DNA of 64,000 nt from Ilumatobacter sp963746265. Its GTDB lineage: Bacteria > Actinomycetota > Acidimicrobiia > Acidimicrobiales > Ilumatobacteraceae. Positions 52,602 to 60,779 of this stretch are shown piece after piece. A program made the translations under genes and the position numbers. The DNA lies in the NCBI GenBank assembly GCA_963746265.1, contig CAVVAM010000005.1, forward strand, positions 1-64,000, given 5' to 3'. Below the pieces are notes generated by a model that was not told the DNA's origin, searched no databases, and saw only the letters and a program-made list of their open reading frames with translations. The first letter of the stretch is position 1; each line of letters begins with the position of its first letter.

Positions 52602-53444
52602 TCAGCGGGCGACGAGTTCGCCGTAGGCATCGGGGCGGCGGTCGCGATAGAACTGCCAGCCGTCGCGGACCTCGCGGATCAACCCGAGGTCGAGGTCGCG
52701 GACGATCAACTCGGGCTTGTAGGGATCGCCCTTGTCGCCGACGTACTGCCCGCGCGGGTCGACGAAGTAGCTCTGCCCGTAGAAGTCGTTCTCGCCGAGC
52801 GGCTCGATGCCGACGCGATTGATCGCACCGACGTAGTACATGTTGGCGCACGCCGCAGCGGGCTGCTCGATCGACCACAGGTACTCCGACAGGCCGCGAT
52901 GCGTCGCTGACGGGTTGAACACGATCTCGGCGCCGTTGAGCCCGAGACACCGCCACCCCTCCGGGAAATGCCGGTCGTAGCAGATGTACACGCCGACCTT
53001 GCCGACCGCGGTGTCGAACACCGGATACCCCTCGGTGCCGGGCGTGAAGTAGAACTTCTCCCAGAATCCCTTGACCTGGGGAATGTGCTGCTTGCGGTAC
53101 TTGCCCAGGTAGGTGCCGTCGGCGTCGATGACCGCTGCGGTGTTGAAGTACAGCCCGGCCTGCACGATCTCGTACATCGGCAACACCATCACCATGCCGA
53201 GCTCTTTGGCGACGCTCTGGAAGCGCTGTGTGGTCGGCCCGTTCGGGATCTCCTCGGTGTATTCGTAGTACTGGGCGTCCTGCACCTGACAGAAGTACGG
53301 ACCGTAGAACAGCTCCTGGAAGCACATGACCTGGGCACCCTGGGATGCGGCCTCACGGGCGGCCTCCTCGTGCTTGTCGATCATGGACTCCTTGTCGCCG
53401 GTCCAGTCGGTTTGCAGCAGCGCTGCCTTCACGATGTTCGCCAT
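52602..53444 (-). CDS. pydC: Beta-ureidopropionase/N-carbamoyl-amino-acid hydrolase (nitrilase superfamily)
   Basis: 280 residues. The catalytic triad is Glu44 ('CFQELFYGPYFC'), Lys118 ('LGKYRKQHIPQ') and Cys155 ('VYICYDRHFPEGW'). 'GFWEKFYFTPGTEGYPVFDT' and 'NPSATHRGLSEYLW' are typical for N-carbamoyl-beta-alanine or N-carbamoylputrescine amidohydrolases. It releases ammonia and CO2 from the product of the dihydropyrimidinase encoded next on the same strand, giving beta-alanine from uracil. Because the N-carbamoylputrescine enzymes look alike, the assignment rests partly on this context. Symbol given by role. Confidence 0.9.
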   Translation of the reverse strand: MANIVKAALLQTDWTGDKESMIDKHEEAAREAASQGAQVMCFQELFYGPYFCQVQDAQYYEYTEEIPNGPTTQRFQSVAKELGMVMVLPMYEIVQAGLYFNTAAVIDADGTYLGKYRKQHIPQVKGFWEKFYFTPGTEGYPVFDTAVGKVGVYICYDRHFPEGWRCLGLNGAEIVFNPSATHRGLSEYLWSIEQPAAACANMYYVGAINRVGIEPLGENDFYGQSYFVDPRGQYVGDKGDPYKPELIVRDLDLGLIREVRDGWQFYRDRRPDAYGELVAR

Positions 53445-53556
53445 GATCGGACAGTACCGCCGCGTCGGCGAAGCGTAAAGGGTCGGGGTGCGCCGGCGGT
53501 GTTCCGACGAGCACGGTTCGACCGCGAGGCTCCCCCCGTCCGTCGGTCGACCTCCC

Positions 53557-53865
53557 GAGGACTCCGCGAAGAACTTCTACCACGCCACCTTCCCCCAGTA
53601 GGGGTTCGGCGACGACGTCGATGCCGTGCGTCGGCTGTGGCAAGCGGGTCGTCGCGAGCAAGCAGCAACCCGGGTGCCGGTCGAGATCGGGACGCAGACG
53701 AACCTGCTCGGCACGCCCGCGATGAACGCCGACCGGGTGCGTCGTGACCGCGACGCGGCGATCACCACACTCCAGGCCGACACGTCGGGTCCGCTGCTGG
53801 ATCGGCTCGACGCGGTGGCGCAGCCGATCGGCATCACCGAACAGGTGACCGCCGAACCGGACTGA
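53557..53865 (+). pseudogene. Relic of the C-terminus of a luciferase-like oxidoreductase
   Basis: The frame reads 'EDSAKNFYHATFPQ', a TAG stop at 53,599-53,601, then 'GFGDDVDAVRRLWQAGRREQ' and later 'RVRRDRDAAITTLQADTSGP', ending at TGA 53863-53865. This is the usual end of an LLM-class flavin/F420 oxidoreductase (helix, 'LWQAGRR' and the 'GITTLQ' strand). Nothing upstream continues the barrel, so only the last 100 residues survive, with an in-frame stop. Likely a decayed copy of an enzyme of the type encoded at 44,982 or 57,782. Confidence 0.6.
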
Positions 53866-53868
53866 CGC

Positions 53869-54636
53869 TCACCGACGCGCCGGAGGCAGCGCTGCCACGG
53901 TGAACTCGGCGCGCACGATGCTGCCCACACGGTCGACGTGCACGGGGTCGAAGAACCAGTCGAGGTTGGCCTCGCTCAGCGAGTACCAGTCGACGAGGTG
54001 CAGGTCGGGGTCGGTCGCCGCCCGATCGGCGACGACCGAGTTGAATGTCGACGTCGCGGCGACGAAGTCGAACCCCGACCGGGGGTCGCGGTGGTAGTTG
54101 ACGTTCACCCACCAGACCGAGGCGCCCGGCGTCACGGCCGCGAGCATCTCGTCGATCATTCGATTCGCCTCGGCGCGGGCACCTCCGCCGTAGACGAGGT
54201 CGTTCGACCCGAGCGCCACCATCCAACACCCGGCCTCGCCGAACGTCGCCCGCACCGCACGTGCCGCCCGCACACCGCTGTACGGGGCGCGGACCCGTTC
54301 GAGGATCCGACGGCTCGGTTGAGCGTCGACGACGAACTCGTACCCCGCCGAGCCGAGCTCGGCGCGAATCCAGGGTGCCGAATTGTCGGTCAGGGAGTCA
54401 CCGATGACGACGACGCGTTCGCATCCCGGCGAGGGCGGCAGCGTGTCGGTCGCCTGGAACGGCACACCCCGATCGGCGGGCTCCGACACGGTCGCGCCGC
54501 GGTGGATGCCGACCGACACGGCACCGACCGCGGCCGAGATCGCTGCCAGCGCCATGACGACGGCCCCCACCGTGGACCGTCGGGATGGGAACAGCGGCAC
54601 CGAACGATCGTAGATGAGGTCCGGCCGGGCGGACAC
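53869..54636 (-). CDS. Exported SGNH/GDSL-type hydrolase
   Basis: 255 residues from GTG 54636. A basic start and one membrane helix (about 22-44) serve as signal anchor. The hydrolase domain has block I 'VVVIGDSLTDNS' (catalytic Ser at about 81), an Asn block 'MVALGSNDLVYGG' and the terminal 'FFDPVHVDRVGS', with the Asp and His three residues apart in D-x-V-H. It hydrolyses esters outside the membrane, perhaps on cell-wall glycans or lipids. It differs from the 828-residue SGNH protein at 8,587, which has many more helices. Divergent from yaaA. Confidence 0.88.
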   Translation of the reverse strand: MSARPDLIYDRSVPLFPSRRSTVGAVVMALAAISAAVGAVSVGIHRGATVSEPADRGVPFQATDTLPPSPGCERVVVIGDSLTDNSAPWIRAELGSAGYEFVVDAQPSRRILERVRAPYSGVRAARAVRATFGEAGCWMVALGSNDLVYGGGARAEANRMIDEMLAAVTPGASVWWVNVNYHRDPRSGFDFVAATSTFNSVVADRAATDPDLHLVDWYSLSEANLDWFFDPVHVDRVGSIVRAEFTVAALPPARR

Positions 54637-54662
54637 GGCGAGAAGCCGCTAGACATGACGAC

Positions 54663-55457
54663 GTGTTGATCGTCGTGTCGCCCGCCAAAGCCCTCGACTT
54701 CGAGTCCCCGCTGCCCACGAAGAAGTACACCGTTCCCACGATGATGGACGAAACCCGTCAGCTCGTGTCGATCATGGCGCGCCAGTCGCCCGACGACCTC
54801 GCCGAGCTGATGTCGATCTCGCCCGCCCTCGCCGAACTCAACTTCGAACGGTTCCAGGACTGGGAGCCGCCGACGTCGCCCGGTCCCGCCCGCCCGGCCG
54901 TGCTCGCGTTCAACGGCGACACGTATCTCGGCCTCGACGCCCCCAACACCTTCGGCGAACGCGACTACACGCACGCCCAAAAGGTGCTGCGGATCCTGTC
55001 GGGCCTCCACGGAGTGCTCCGGCCCCTCGACCTGATCCAGCCGTACCGGCTCGAGATGGGCTCGAAGGTGCAGCACGGCAGGGGCGCCGACCTCTACAGC
55101 TTCTGGGGCGACAAGGTCACCGACCAGCTCGATCGCGATCTGGCGAAGAGCCCCGGTGCTCGCGTCCTGGTGAACCTGGCATCGGTGGAGTACTTCGGCG
55201 CCGTGCGGCCCGAGCGGATCGACGGGCGAGTCATCTCGCCCAAGTTCATGGACGCGAAAGGCGACGGCGAGCACAAGGTCGTCGCGTTCTTCGCCAAGCG
55301 GGCCCGCGGCGCCATGGCCGGCTGGATCGTCCGCGAGCGCATCACGTCGGTGGCCGCGCTGACCGATTTCTCCGGCGAGGGCTACCGGTTCTCGGCCGAA
55401 CGTTCGTCGCCCGACGAACCGGTCTTCCTGCGACGCACCGACCGATCAGCGACATGA
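54663..55457 (+). CDS. yaaA: Peroxide stress protein YaaA (UPF0246/DUF328)
   Basis: 264 residues from GTG 54663. Family signatures: 'LIVVSPAKALDFESPLPTKK', 'AFNGDTYLGLDAPNTFGERD', 'ILSGLHGVLRPLDLIQPYRL', 'LYSFWGDKVT' and 'LASVEYFGAV'. In Escherichia coli YaaA limits free iron during peroxide stress and so reduces DNA and protein damage; it has a helix-hairpin-helix-like DNA-binding surface. Length is normal. It stands alone between a divergent SGNH gene and the baeRF-type gene. Confidence 0.94.
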   Translation: MLIVVSPAKALDFESPLPTKKYTVPTMMDETRQLVSIMARQSPDDLAELMSISPALAELNFERFQDWEPPTSPGPARPAVLAFNGDTYLGLDAPNTFGERDYTHAQKVLRILSGLHGVLRPLDLIQPYRLEMGSKVQHGRGADLYSFWGDKVTDQLDRDLAKSPGARVLVNLASVEYFGAVRPERIDGRVISPKFMDAKGDGEHKVVAFFAKRARGAMAGWIVRERITSVAALTDFSGEGYRFSAERSSPDEPVFLRRTDRSAT

Positions 55458-55596
55458 CCGGCGGCGATCGGCGGTCGCCTGCTTCGCCGTGGTTCGGGGT
55501 CTCGTTGTCGTCGCCGGCCGGAGAACCTGCTCGTCGACCGACCACCCGAACGGGTGATATCCGTTTGGCCGGTACGCTCGGAGTGCCCCTTTCGAC

Positions 55597-56589
55597 ATGG
55601 ACGTTTCCCTGATGGACCTCGCTCTCGACAACCTCCGCCCCCTCGTAGACCGTTCCGGTCCGTTCCTGACCCTGCTGCTACCCGCACCGAGCCACCAAGC
55701 CGACGCGTCGGAACGTTTCACCATCCAGCGCAAGAACGCGCTCAAGGCGATCAGCAGCGACTGGCCGGCCGACGATCTCGAAGCCCTGGAACGCGAACTC
55801 GCCGCGCTCCCCCACGACGCCGGCGCCGGCGTGATCGTCGTGCGTTCGGTGGATGGCCAGTCGTTCACCGAGTTCGTCGACGACCCGCTCCGACCGGCGG
55901 TGTTCGAAGGTCGTCACCCGGTGCTCGCACCGCTCATCGAGTCCCGTCAGCGCACCATCGCCCACCTCGTGGTCGAAGCAGATCTGGCCGGGGCGAACCT
56001 CACGGCGTTCGACGGTGGCCATGTGCTCGCCACCGATGTCGTCGAGGGTGAGACCGAGTACATCCACAGGGGTCAGGCGGGTGGCTGGTCGCAGCGACGA
56101 TTCCAGCAGCGCGCCGAGAACACGTGGGAGGAGAACGCCGACGATGTCGCCGGGGCCGCCCGGAAGCTCGCCGACAGCGTCCACGCGCGCCTGATCGCGG
56201 TCTCTGGGCCGGATCGCGCCCGGACGATGGTCGTGAAGTCGCTCGCCGACGCGCACATGCCCGTCGTGTCGCTGACCGCCGGCGATGTGGACGGGATCGC
56301 CGACGAGGTGACCCGACTGGTCGCCGACATCGCCGCATCGGACGCTGTCGCCGCGATCGAGCGTGCGAAGGAGTCGATGGCCACCACCGAGGGGTTCGAC
56401 GGCGACGTCCTCGCCGCCGTCACGGCCGGACGGGTGGAGACGCTGATCGTCCACGACGACGGCACACCCGGCGACGATCGGTACGTCGATCGGTGCATCT
56501 CTGCTGCTCTGTCGACGGGTGCGTCGATCCGGATCGTCCCGAACGTGGCGGCCCTCCACGACGGCGCCGGAGCCATTCTCCGCTGGTGA
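55597..56589 (+). CDS. baeRF/Vms1-like protein (eRF1-related; Rv2629 family), candidate ribosome-rescue factor
   Basis: 330 residues from ATG 55597 (ATG 55612 also fits). Three parts as in bacterial/archaeal eRF1-like proteins: an N-terminal alpha/beta domain (1-140), a central RNase-H-like part and a C-terminal L30e-like domain ending 'LSTGASIRIVPNVAALHDGA', then 'GAILRW'. A loop near residues 162-166 reads 'AGGWSQRRFQ', matching the GGQ-like catalytic loop of the Vms1/Rv2629 group, which frees stalled peptidyl-tRNA. 'ARLIAVSGPDRARTMVVKSL' and 'GRVETLIVHDDG' are also typical. It likely acts in the cytoplasm under stress. The convergent DUF1269-like gene is separated by a hairpin at 56,646. 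Confidence 0.87.
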   Translation: MDVSLMDLALDNLRPLVDRSGPFLTLLLPAPSHQADASERFTIQRKNALKAISSDWPADDLEALERELAALPHDAGAGVIVVRSVDGQSFTEFVDDPLRPAVFEGRHPVLAPLIESRQRTIAHLVVEADLAGANLTAFDGGHVLATDVVEGETEYIHRGQAGGWSQRRFQQRAENTWEENADDVAGAARKLADSVHARLIAVSGPDRARTMVVKSLADAHMPVVSLTAGDVDGIADEVTRLVADIAASDAVAAIERAKESMATTEGFDGDVLAAVTAGRVETLIVHDDGTPGDDRYVDRCISAALSTGASIRIVPNVAALHDGAGAILRW

Positions 56590-56645
56590 GCGCCTCGACC
56601 GCCCATGCCGGATTCGGTCCGCCCGGCGCCTGAGCTCACGACGAG

Positions 56646-56665
56646 GGACCGTCGGGTGACGGTCC
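56646..56665. terminator. Hairpin between convergent genes
   Basis: GGACCGTC and GACGGTCC form a perfect 8-bp stem with a GGGT loop, midway between the stops of the baeRF-like gene and the DUF1269-like gene. Likely a shared terminator. Confidence 0.55.
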
Positions 56666-56705
56666 GAACTCGGACGAGTCGTCGATCTCGGCGCACCGCC
56701 GCTGA

Positions 56706-57362
56706 TCAGTGGGCCTCGAACGCTGCGGTCAGGTCGGCGATCGCGGCGTCGGGCAACGTCGACTCGATCAGTTCGGCGCCGGGAAACCGTTCGGCTTCGT
56801 GCTGGAGTGCGAGCATGTCGACCTCTTCGGCGAGGATGATCACGGCGGACGTACCCGGACGAACCGCCTGTTTGAACCAGTCCACCCAGTCGTCCGGAAT
56901 GCCGAGATCGACCATCTTCGCGGTGACCGCTCCGGCGCCGGCGCCGATCCCGATGCCGGCGAGCCATCCGACCGGCCCGCCGACGATGAGACCGAGCAGA
57001 CCGGTCCATGCGGCGCCGCTCAGGGCGGAGCGACCAGGCGTCGGATCGATGGTCTCGGTCACCTTCACACCGCCATCGAGCGCCTTCGTGACGATCACCG
57101 CGTCCTTGAGCTTGAGGGAGTCGTGCGCGCGGAGCCGGCTCATCGCCAGCAGGAACTCCTGCGCCATCAGCGCGTCGTCGAACGCGACGCCGACCAGGAC
57201 GGGCGAGTCGGGATCGGTGCGACCACCCCTCGGACGGGTCGGCGGCTCGTTGGGAACGGTCGGAGGCGGGAACCCGCCGTCGGGTTGCGCCACTGGCGAA
57301 CCGTCGGGTGGGGGTCCGTCGGCGCCGAGTTCTTCGACGCCGCCGGTGTTCTCCGTGCTCAT
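56706..57362 (-). CDS. DUF1269-like membrane-associated protein
   Basis: 218 residues. An N-terminal Pro/Gly/Asp-rich disordered stretch (1-50) precedes the DUF1269-type region: 'VLVGVAFDDALMAQEFLLAM', 'DAVIVTKALDGGVKVTETID', a Gly-rich helix pair ('SALSGAAWTGLLGLIVGG', 'WLAGIGIGAGAGAVTAKMVD') and 'LGIPDDWVDWFKQAVRPGTS', then 'AVIILAEEVDM'. Family members are stress-linked proteins of unknown mechanism, often near heat-shock genes; the Gly-rich pair inserts into or spans the membrane. The disordered start is longer than usual. Confidence 0.85.
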   Translation of the reverse strand: MSTENTGGVEELGADGPPPDGSPVAQPDGGFPPPTVPNEPPTRPRGGRTDPDSPVLVGVAFDDALMAQEFLLAMSRLRAHDSLKLKDAVIVTKALDGGVKVTETIDPTPGRSALSGAAWTGLLGLIVGGPVGWLAGIGIGAGAGAVTAKMVDLGIPDDWVDWFKQAVRPGTSAVIILAEEVDMLALQHEAERFPGAELIESTLPDAAIADLTAAFEAH

Positions 57363-57384
57363 CCGACCAGTCTGCCCGAGTCGA

Positions 57385-57419
57385 CACGGTCTGAGCGATC
57401 GCGTGATCGCTCACACCGT
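57385..57419. repeat. Interrupted palindrome, copy 3 of a dispersed element
   Basis: ACGGT-CT-GAGCGATC (left) and GATCGCTC-AC-ACCGT (right) around a GCGT centre. It shares CGTGATCGCTCACACC exactly with the copy at 52,577-52,592 and has arms like those at 16,386. Sits 23 bases upstream of the DUF1269-like start. Confidence 0.6.
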
Positions 57420-57578
57420 CGGGGACGGTCGGCGCAGCGGACCGCTCGACACGACCGGGAAGAAGCCGGCCGAGAAGCCCAAGCCCGCCAACGGGCGCTG
57501 CACGCCCTCGTCGTCGTTGCCGGTCACGATCGGCGTGCCGAACAGTGCGCCGATCGTGATGGACGCACGGGCGATCAC
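57411..57578 (-). CDS. Possible 55-codon ORF, uncertain
   Basis: GTG 57578 to TGA 57411 on the minus strand. The reading is low in Arg and looks protein-like ('ASITIGALFGTPIVTG', 'PLAGLGFSAGFFPVVSS'), with Gly/Phe-rich hydrophobic stretches, unlike the shadow frames around it. No ribosome binding site stands out and its end overlaps the palindrome. It could be a remnant of a larger gene, a small membrane peptide or chance. The rest of the interval 57,363-57,781 holds no other supported gene. Confidence 0.25.
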   Translation of the reverse strand: MIARASITIGALFGTPIVTGNDDEGVQRPLAGLGFSAGFFPVVSSGPLRRPSPTV

Positions 57579-57781
57579 GCTCGGCCCCAGGCGCGCGTCA
57601 ACGAGATCGCACGACGTGACTCGGCCTCGACCATCTCCGCGAGGACGACGTCGGGGCCGAGGGACTGCAGCCCGGGTGATGCGGTGTCATCGGTCAGGGT
57701 ACGAAACCGACGTCGACGCCATGTGATGCCCGCGGCACGCCGGCGGCGACATCGGCGTCGGCGACGCGTAGGTTGCACGGC

Positions 57782-58684
57782 ATGACACCACGCCTGCCGG
57801 CACTGTCGCTCGCTGCGGTCCCGGGGCGGCGGGCCGGCACCGTCTCTCTGGCCGCCGAGATCGAACAGCGGGGCTTCTCGGGCATCTACTGCCCGAGCTT
57901 CGGAGACGCGATGGGACTCTGCCTCTCGATCGCGCACGTCACGTCGACGATCGAGTTCGGCACGTCGATCCAGCCGATCTACCTCCAGCACCCCGCGGCG
58001 CTGTCGACGTCGGCGAGCTACCTCCACGAGATCGCCGACGGTCGGTTCCGTTTGGGGGTCGGCGTCACGCACGGGCCGGTGATCAGGCGACTCGGAGTCG
58101 AGACCGGCAGACCACTCGCCGACATGCGCGAGTACGTCGGCGCCATGCGGGACGCAGCCGAGTCGATGGGCGGACTGCCCCCGGTCGTGCTGGCGACGCT
58201 GCGCGACAAGATGGTCGGGTTGGCGGTCGAGGTCGGCGACGGGGCCGTCTGGGCCAATGCCTCGCGGAGTCGTATGGAGCAGTCGCTCGGCCTGATCCCG
58301 CGCGAACGCGACGGCTTCTGGATCGGCAACATGATCCCGACGGTCATCGACGACGACCTCGACGCGGCCCGGGCCCGCAATCGATCGACCCTGCGGGGCT
58401 ACGTGGCGCTGCCGAACTACCGCAACTACTGGTTCGAGGCCGGGTACGAGGAGGAGATGACGGCCGTGGCGACCGCGCTCGAGGCCCGCGACTCCGACGC
58501 CGTACTGGCCGCCATGAGCGACCGCTGGCTCGACGACTGCACCTTGTCGGGATCGGTGCGGCGGGTGCGCGAGGGCATCGACGCCTGGTTCGACGTCGGC
58601 GTCATGGCACCGATCGTGGTGCCGTCGTCGACGTCCGGCGGCCAGACCAAGGCGTTCGCCGAGCTCTTCGACGCGTTCTGCTGA
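57782..58684 (+). CDS. Luciferase-like (LLM class) flavin/F420-dependent oxidoreductase
   Basis: 300 residues from ATG 57782 (an in-frame ATG at 57773 is possible). Luciferase-like TIM barrel: 'GFSGIYCPSFGDAMGLCLSI', 'IEFGTSIQPIYLQHPAALST', 'ASYLHEIADGRFRLGVGVTH' and the C-terminal 'TLSGSVRRVREGIDAWFDVG'. Likely uses reduced F420 or FMN; the substrate is unknown. Followed after 45 bases by an acyl-CoA synthetase gene on the same strand, so both may serve breakdown of one carboxylic acid. Confidence 0.88.
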   Translation: MTPRLPALSLAAVPGRRAGTVSLAAEIEQRGFSGIYCPSFGDAMGLCLSIAHVTSTIEFGTSIQPIYLQHPAALSTSASYLHEIADGRFRLGVGVTHGPVIRRLGVETGRPLADMREYVGAMRDAAESMGGLPPVVLATLRDKMVGLAVEVGDGAVWANASRSRMEQSLGLIPRERDGFWIGNMIPTVIDDDLDAARARNRSTLRGYVALPNYRNYWFEAGYEEEMTAVATALEARDSDAVLAAMSDRWLDDCTLSGSVRRVREGIDAWFDVGVMAPIVVPSSTSGGQTKAFAELFDAFC

Positions 58685-58729
58685 ACGGGAGCGTTCTACC
58701 ATCGCCGGCGTGACGACTCGGAACCGATC

Positions 58730-60370
58730 GTGAGCCTGAACCTGGCATCGGCATGGGAGGTGATCGCCGACCACCGCGGCGGCGCCCTCGCCGTGCACTG
58801 CGGCGAGGTCTCACGCTCGTGGACGGAGTTCGAATCGCGTGCCGGTCGGCTCGCAGGCGCGCTCGCGACGGCCGAGGTCGGGGTCGGCGACAACGTTGCG
58901 TGCGCGCTCTACAACGGCAACGAGTACCTGGAGGCCGAGTTCGCCGCGTTCAAGCTGCGCGCCGCGCCCTGCAATGTCAACTACCGCTACGTGGAGGCCG
59001 AGCTCGAGTACCTGATCGACAACAGCGACGCCAAGGTGGTGTTCTTCGATGCCGCGCTCGCCGATCGGTTCGACCATGTACGCAGCAGGCTCACCGATGT
59101 GCGGCTCTGGATCCAGGTCGGCGGCGACGTCGTTCCCGACTGGGCCGTCGGTTACGAGCCCGTGATCGCCGCGAGCAGTCCGGCGCCGCGTCTCGAACGC
59201 AGCGGTGACGATCTCTGGATCCTCTACACCGGCGGGACGACCGGCCATCCGAAGGGCGTGATGTGGCCGCATCGGAACATCGTTACGATCAGCACCCGCC
59301 TGTTCGACGGCATGAGCGTGGGGTTGCCGAACGCGCTCGCCGAGATCCCCGCGACGATCGACGCGATCGATGCCGCCGGCATGACACCGCGCCAGTTGGC
59401 CGCCTCGCCGCTGATGCACGGCACCGCCGGAATCGGCGCATTGATGCACCTGTTCGCCGGTGGGGCCGTCGTGTCGATGACGAGTCGCAGTCTCGACACC
59501 AACGAGTTGTGGCGTACCGTCGAGGAGCAGCGCTGCACCACCGTGTCGATCGTGGGGGACGTGTTCTGCGCTCCGATGGTCGACGAGCTCGATCGTCGCG
59601 CCGACACGGGCGATCCGGTTGACCTGACGTCGGTGCGCACGGTCACGTCGTCGGGGGTGATGTGGAGCCAGCCGGTGAAGGAACGGCTCCTCGCGCACGC
59701 TCGTACGAGTGGATCGGCGCTGTCGTGCTACGACTCGCTCGGATCGAGCGAGGGCGTCGGGTTCGCGGGCAAGCAGTCGTCCATCGGTGGCGACGACACC
59801 GAGACCGCAACGTTCGCGCTCGGCCCGAACGCCGCGGTCTTCACGCCCGACGGACGTCGCGTCGAACCCGGATCGGACGAGCCGGGTCAGCTCGCAGTCG
59901 GCGGCCCGATTCCGCTCGGGTACTACGGCGATCCCGTGAAGTCGGCCGAGACCTTCCGTGAGATCGACGGACGCCGATGGTCCATCCCCGGTGATTGGGC
60001 GACGGTCGCCGCCGACGGCACGATCACGCTGCTGGGTCGGGGTTCGGTGTCGATCAACACCGGAGGCGAGAAGGTCTTCCCCGAGGAGATCGAAGAGGAG
60101 CTCAAGCTGCTCAGCGCCGTGAACGACGTCAACGTGGTGGGCGTGCCAGACCCGAAGTGGGGGTCCGCGGTGACTGCCGTGGTCGAGCTGGCCGATGGCG
60201 CGGAGGTCAGCGACGCCGATCTCGTCGACGCGCTGCGAGGGCGGCTGTCGGGGTACAAACTGCCCAAGCACATCGTGCGCGTCGATCGGTTGTACCGGAG
60301 CCCGAACGGCAAGGCCGATTACAGGTGGGCGGTCGGCGCCGCCCGCGACGCGCTCGGAATCACCGACTGA
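58730..60370 (+). CDS. AMP-dependent acyl-CoA synthetase (fatty-acid-CoA ligase type)
   Basis: 546 residues from GTG 58730. Adenylating enzyme fold: P-loop 'YTGGTTGHPKGVMWPH' (about 165-180), 'SLGSSEG' at motif A5, 'GDWATVAADGTITLLGRGSV' with the hinge Asp/Arg, and the catalytic Lys in 'SPNGKADYRW' near the end. It activates a carboxylic acid to acyl-AMP and then acyl-CoA. Close in style to actinobacterial FadD proteins that act on steroid or branched acids; no acid can be assigned. Probably co-transcribed with the LLM gene before it. Confidence 0.93.
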   Translation: MSLNLASAWEVIADHRGGALAVHCGEVSRSWTEFESRAGRLAGALATAEVGVGDNVACALYNGNEYLEAEFAAFKLRAAPCNVNYRYVEAELEYLIDNSDAKVVFFDAALADRFDHVRSRLTDVRLWIQVGGDVVPDWAVGYEPVIAASSPAPRLERSGDDLWILYTGGTTGHPKGVMWPHRNIVTISTRLFDGMSVGLPNALAEIPATIDAIDAAGMTPRQLAASPLMHGTAGIGALMHLFAGGAVVSMTSRSLDTNELWRTVEEQRCTTVSIVGDVFCAPMVDELDRRADTGDPVDLTSVRTVTSSGVMWSQPVKERLLAHARTSGSALSCYDSLGSSEGVGFAGKQSSIGGDDTETATFALGPNAAVFTPDGRRVEPGSDEPGQLAVGGPIPLGYYGDPVKSAETFREIDGRRWSIPGDWATVAADGTITLLGRGSVSINTGGEKVFPEEIEEELKLLSAVNDVNVVGVPDPKWGSAVTAVVELADGAEVSDADLVDALRGRLSGYKLPKHIVRVDRLYRSPNGKADYRWAVGAARDALGITD

Positions 60371-60412
60371 CCAACGACTCCGTCTGGCTGACCAGCGACT
60401 CCGTCGGATCGA

Positions 60413-60760
60413 TCAGTCGTCGACTTCCCTGGGCGGCGTCCACGTCCCCGCCGGGCGGAACGTCCGACCGGCGTCGTCCTGCAGCCACTCGGCGACCTCG
60501 GCACCCTCGATGGTCGGGTCGTCCGTCAACCGACCGACGGAGCAGGTGCGGAACAGCGATGCACGATCACCGTCGGACGCGCGGCCGGAAGCGGTTGCAC
60601 CGCACCGGGGACCCGTCGGTCGACCCGACGATCACCGTGGTCGGCGACACCACCGTCGAGTCGACACGGCTGCCGCTCGTCGTCGTGCGCCTGTCGCCGA
60701 CGACCCGATCCGGATGTCGGTGTCACCGGACCCACCTCGCTCGGCTTCCATAACAACTGG
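60413..60760 (-). pseudogene. Frameshifted minus-strand gene remnant of unknown family
   Basis: Between the synthetase and LysR genes, the minus strand reads as protein in two frames. The upstream part has 'VDSTVVSPTTVIVGSTDGSP' followed by 'VRCNRFRP'. Near 60,560 sense moves to the next frame, with 'DGDRASLFRTCSVGRLTDDP', 'EVAEWLQDDAGRTFRPAG' and a TGA at 60415-60413. Both parts are low in Arg and acidic, as real genes of this genome are. Joined, they would give about 90-110 residues. No domain recognised. One base appears lost or gained; decay or sequencing error cannot be separated here. Confidence 0.4.
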
Positions 60761-60764
60761 TTAT
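60750..60764. promoter_or_regulatory. LysR-type operator (T-N11-A) upstream of the lysR gene
   Basis: ATAAC-AACTG-GTTAT: 5-bp arms around 5 bases, containing the T-N11-A pattern (T 60751, A 60763) that LysR regulators recognise. It ends 15 bases before the LysR start codon, a position suited to autoregulation. Confidence 0.5.
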
Positions 60765-60779
60765 CACCGAAGCGGAGCT

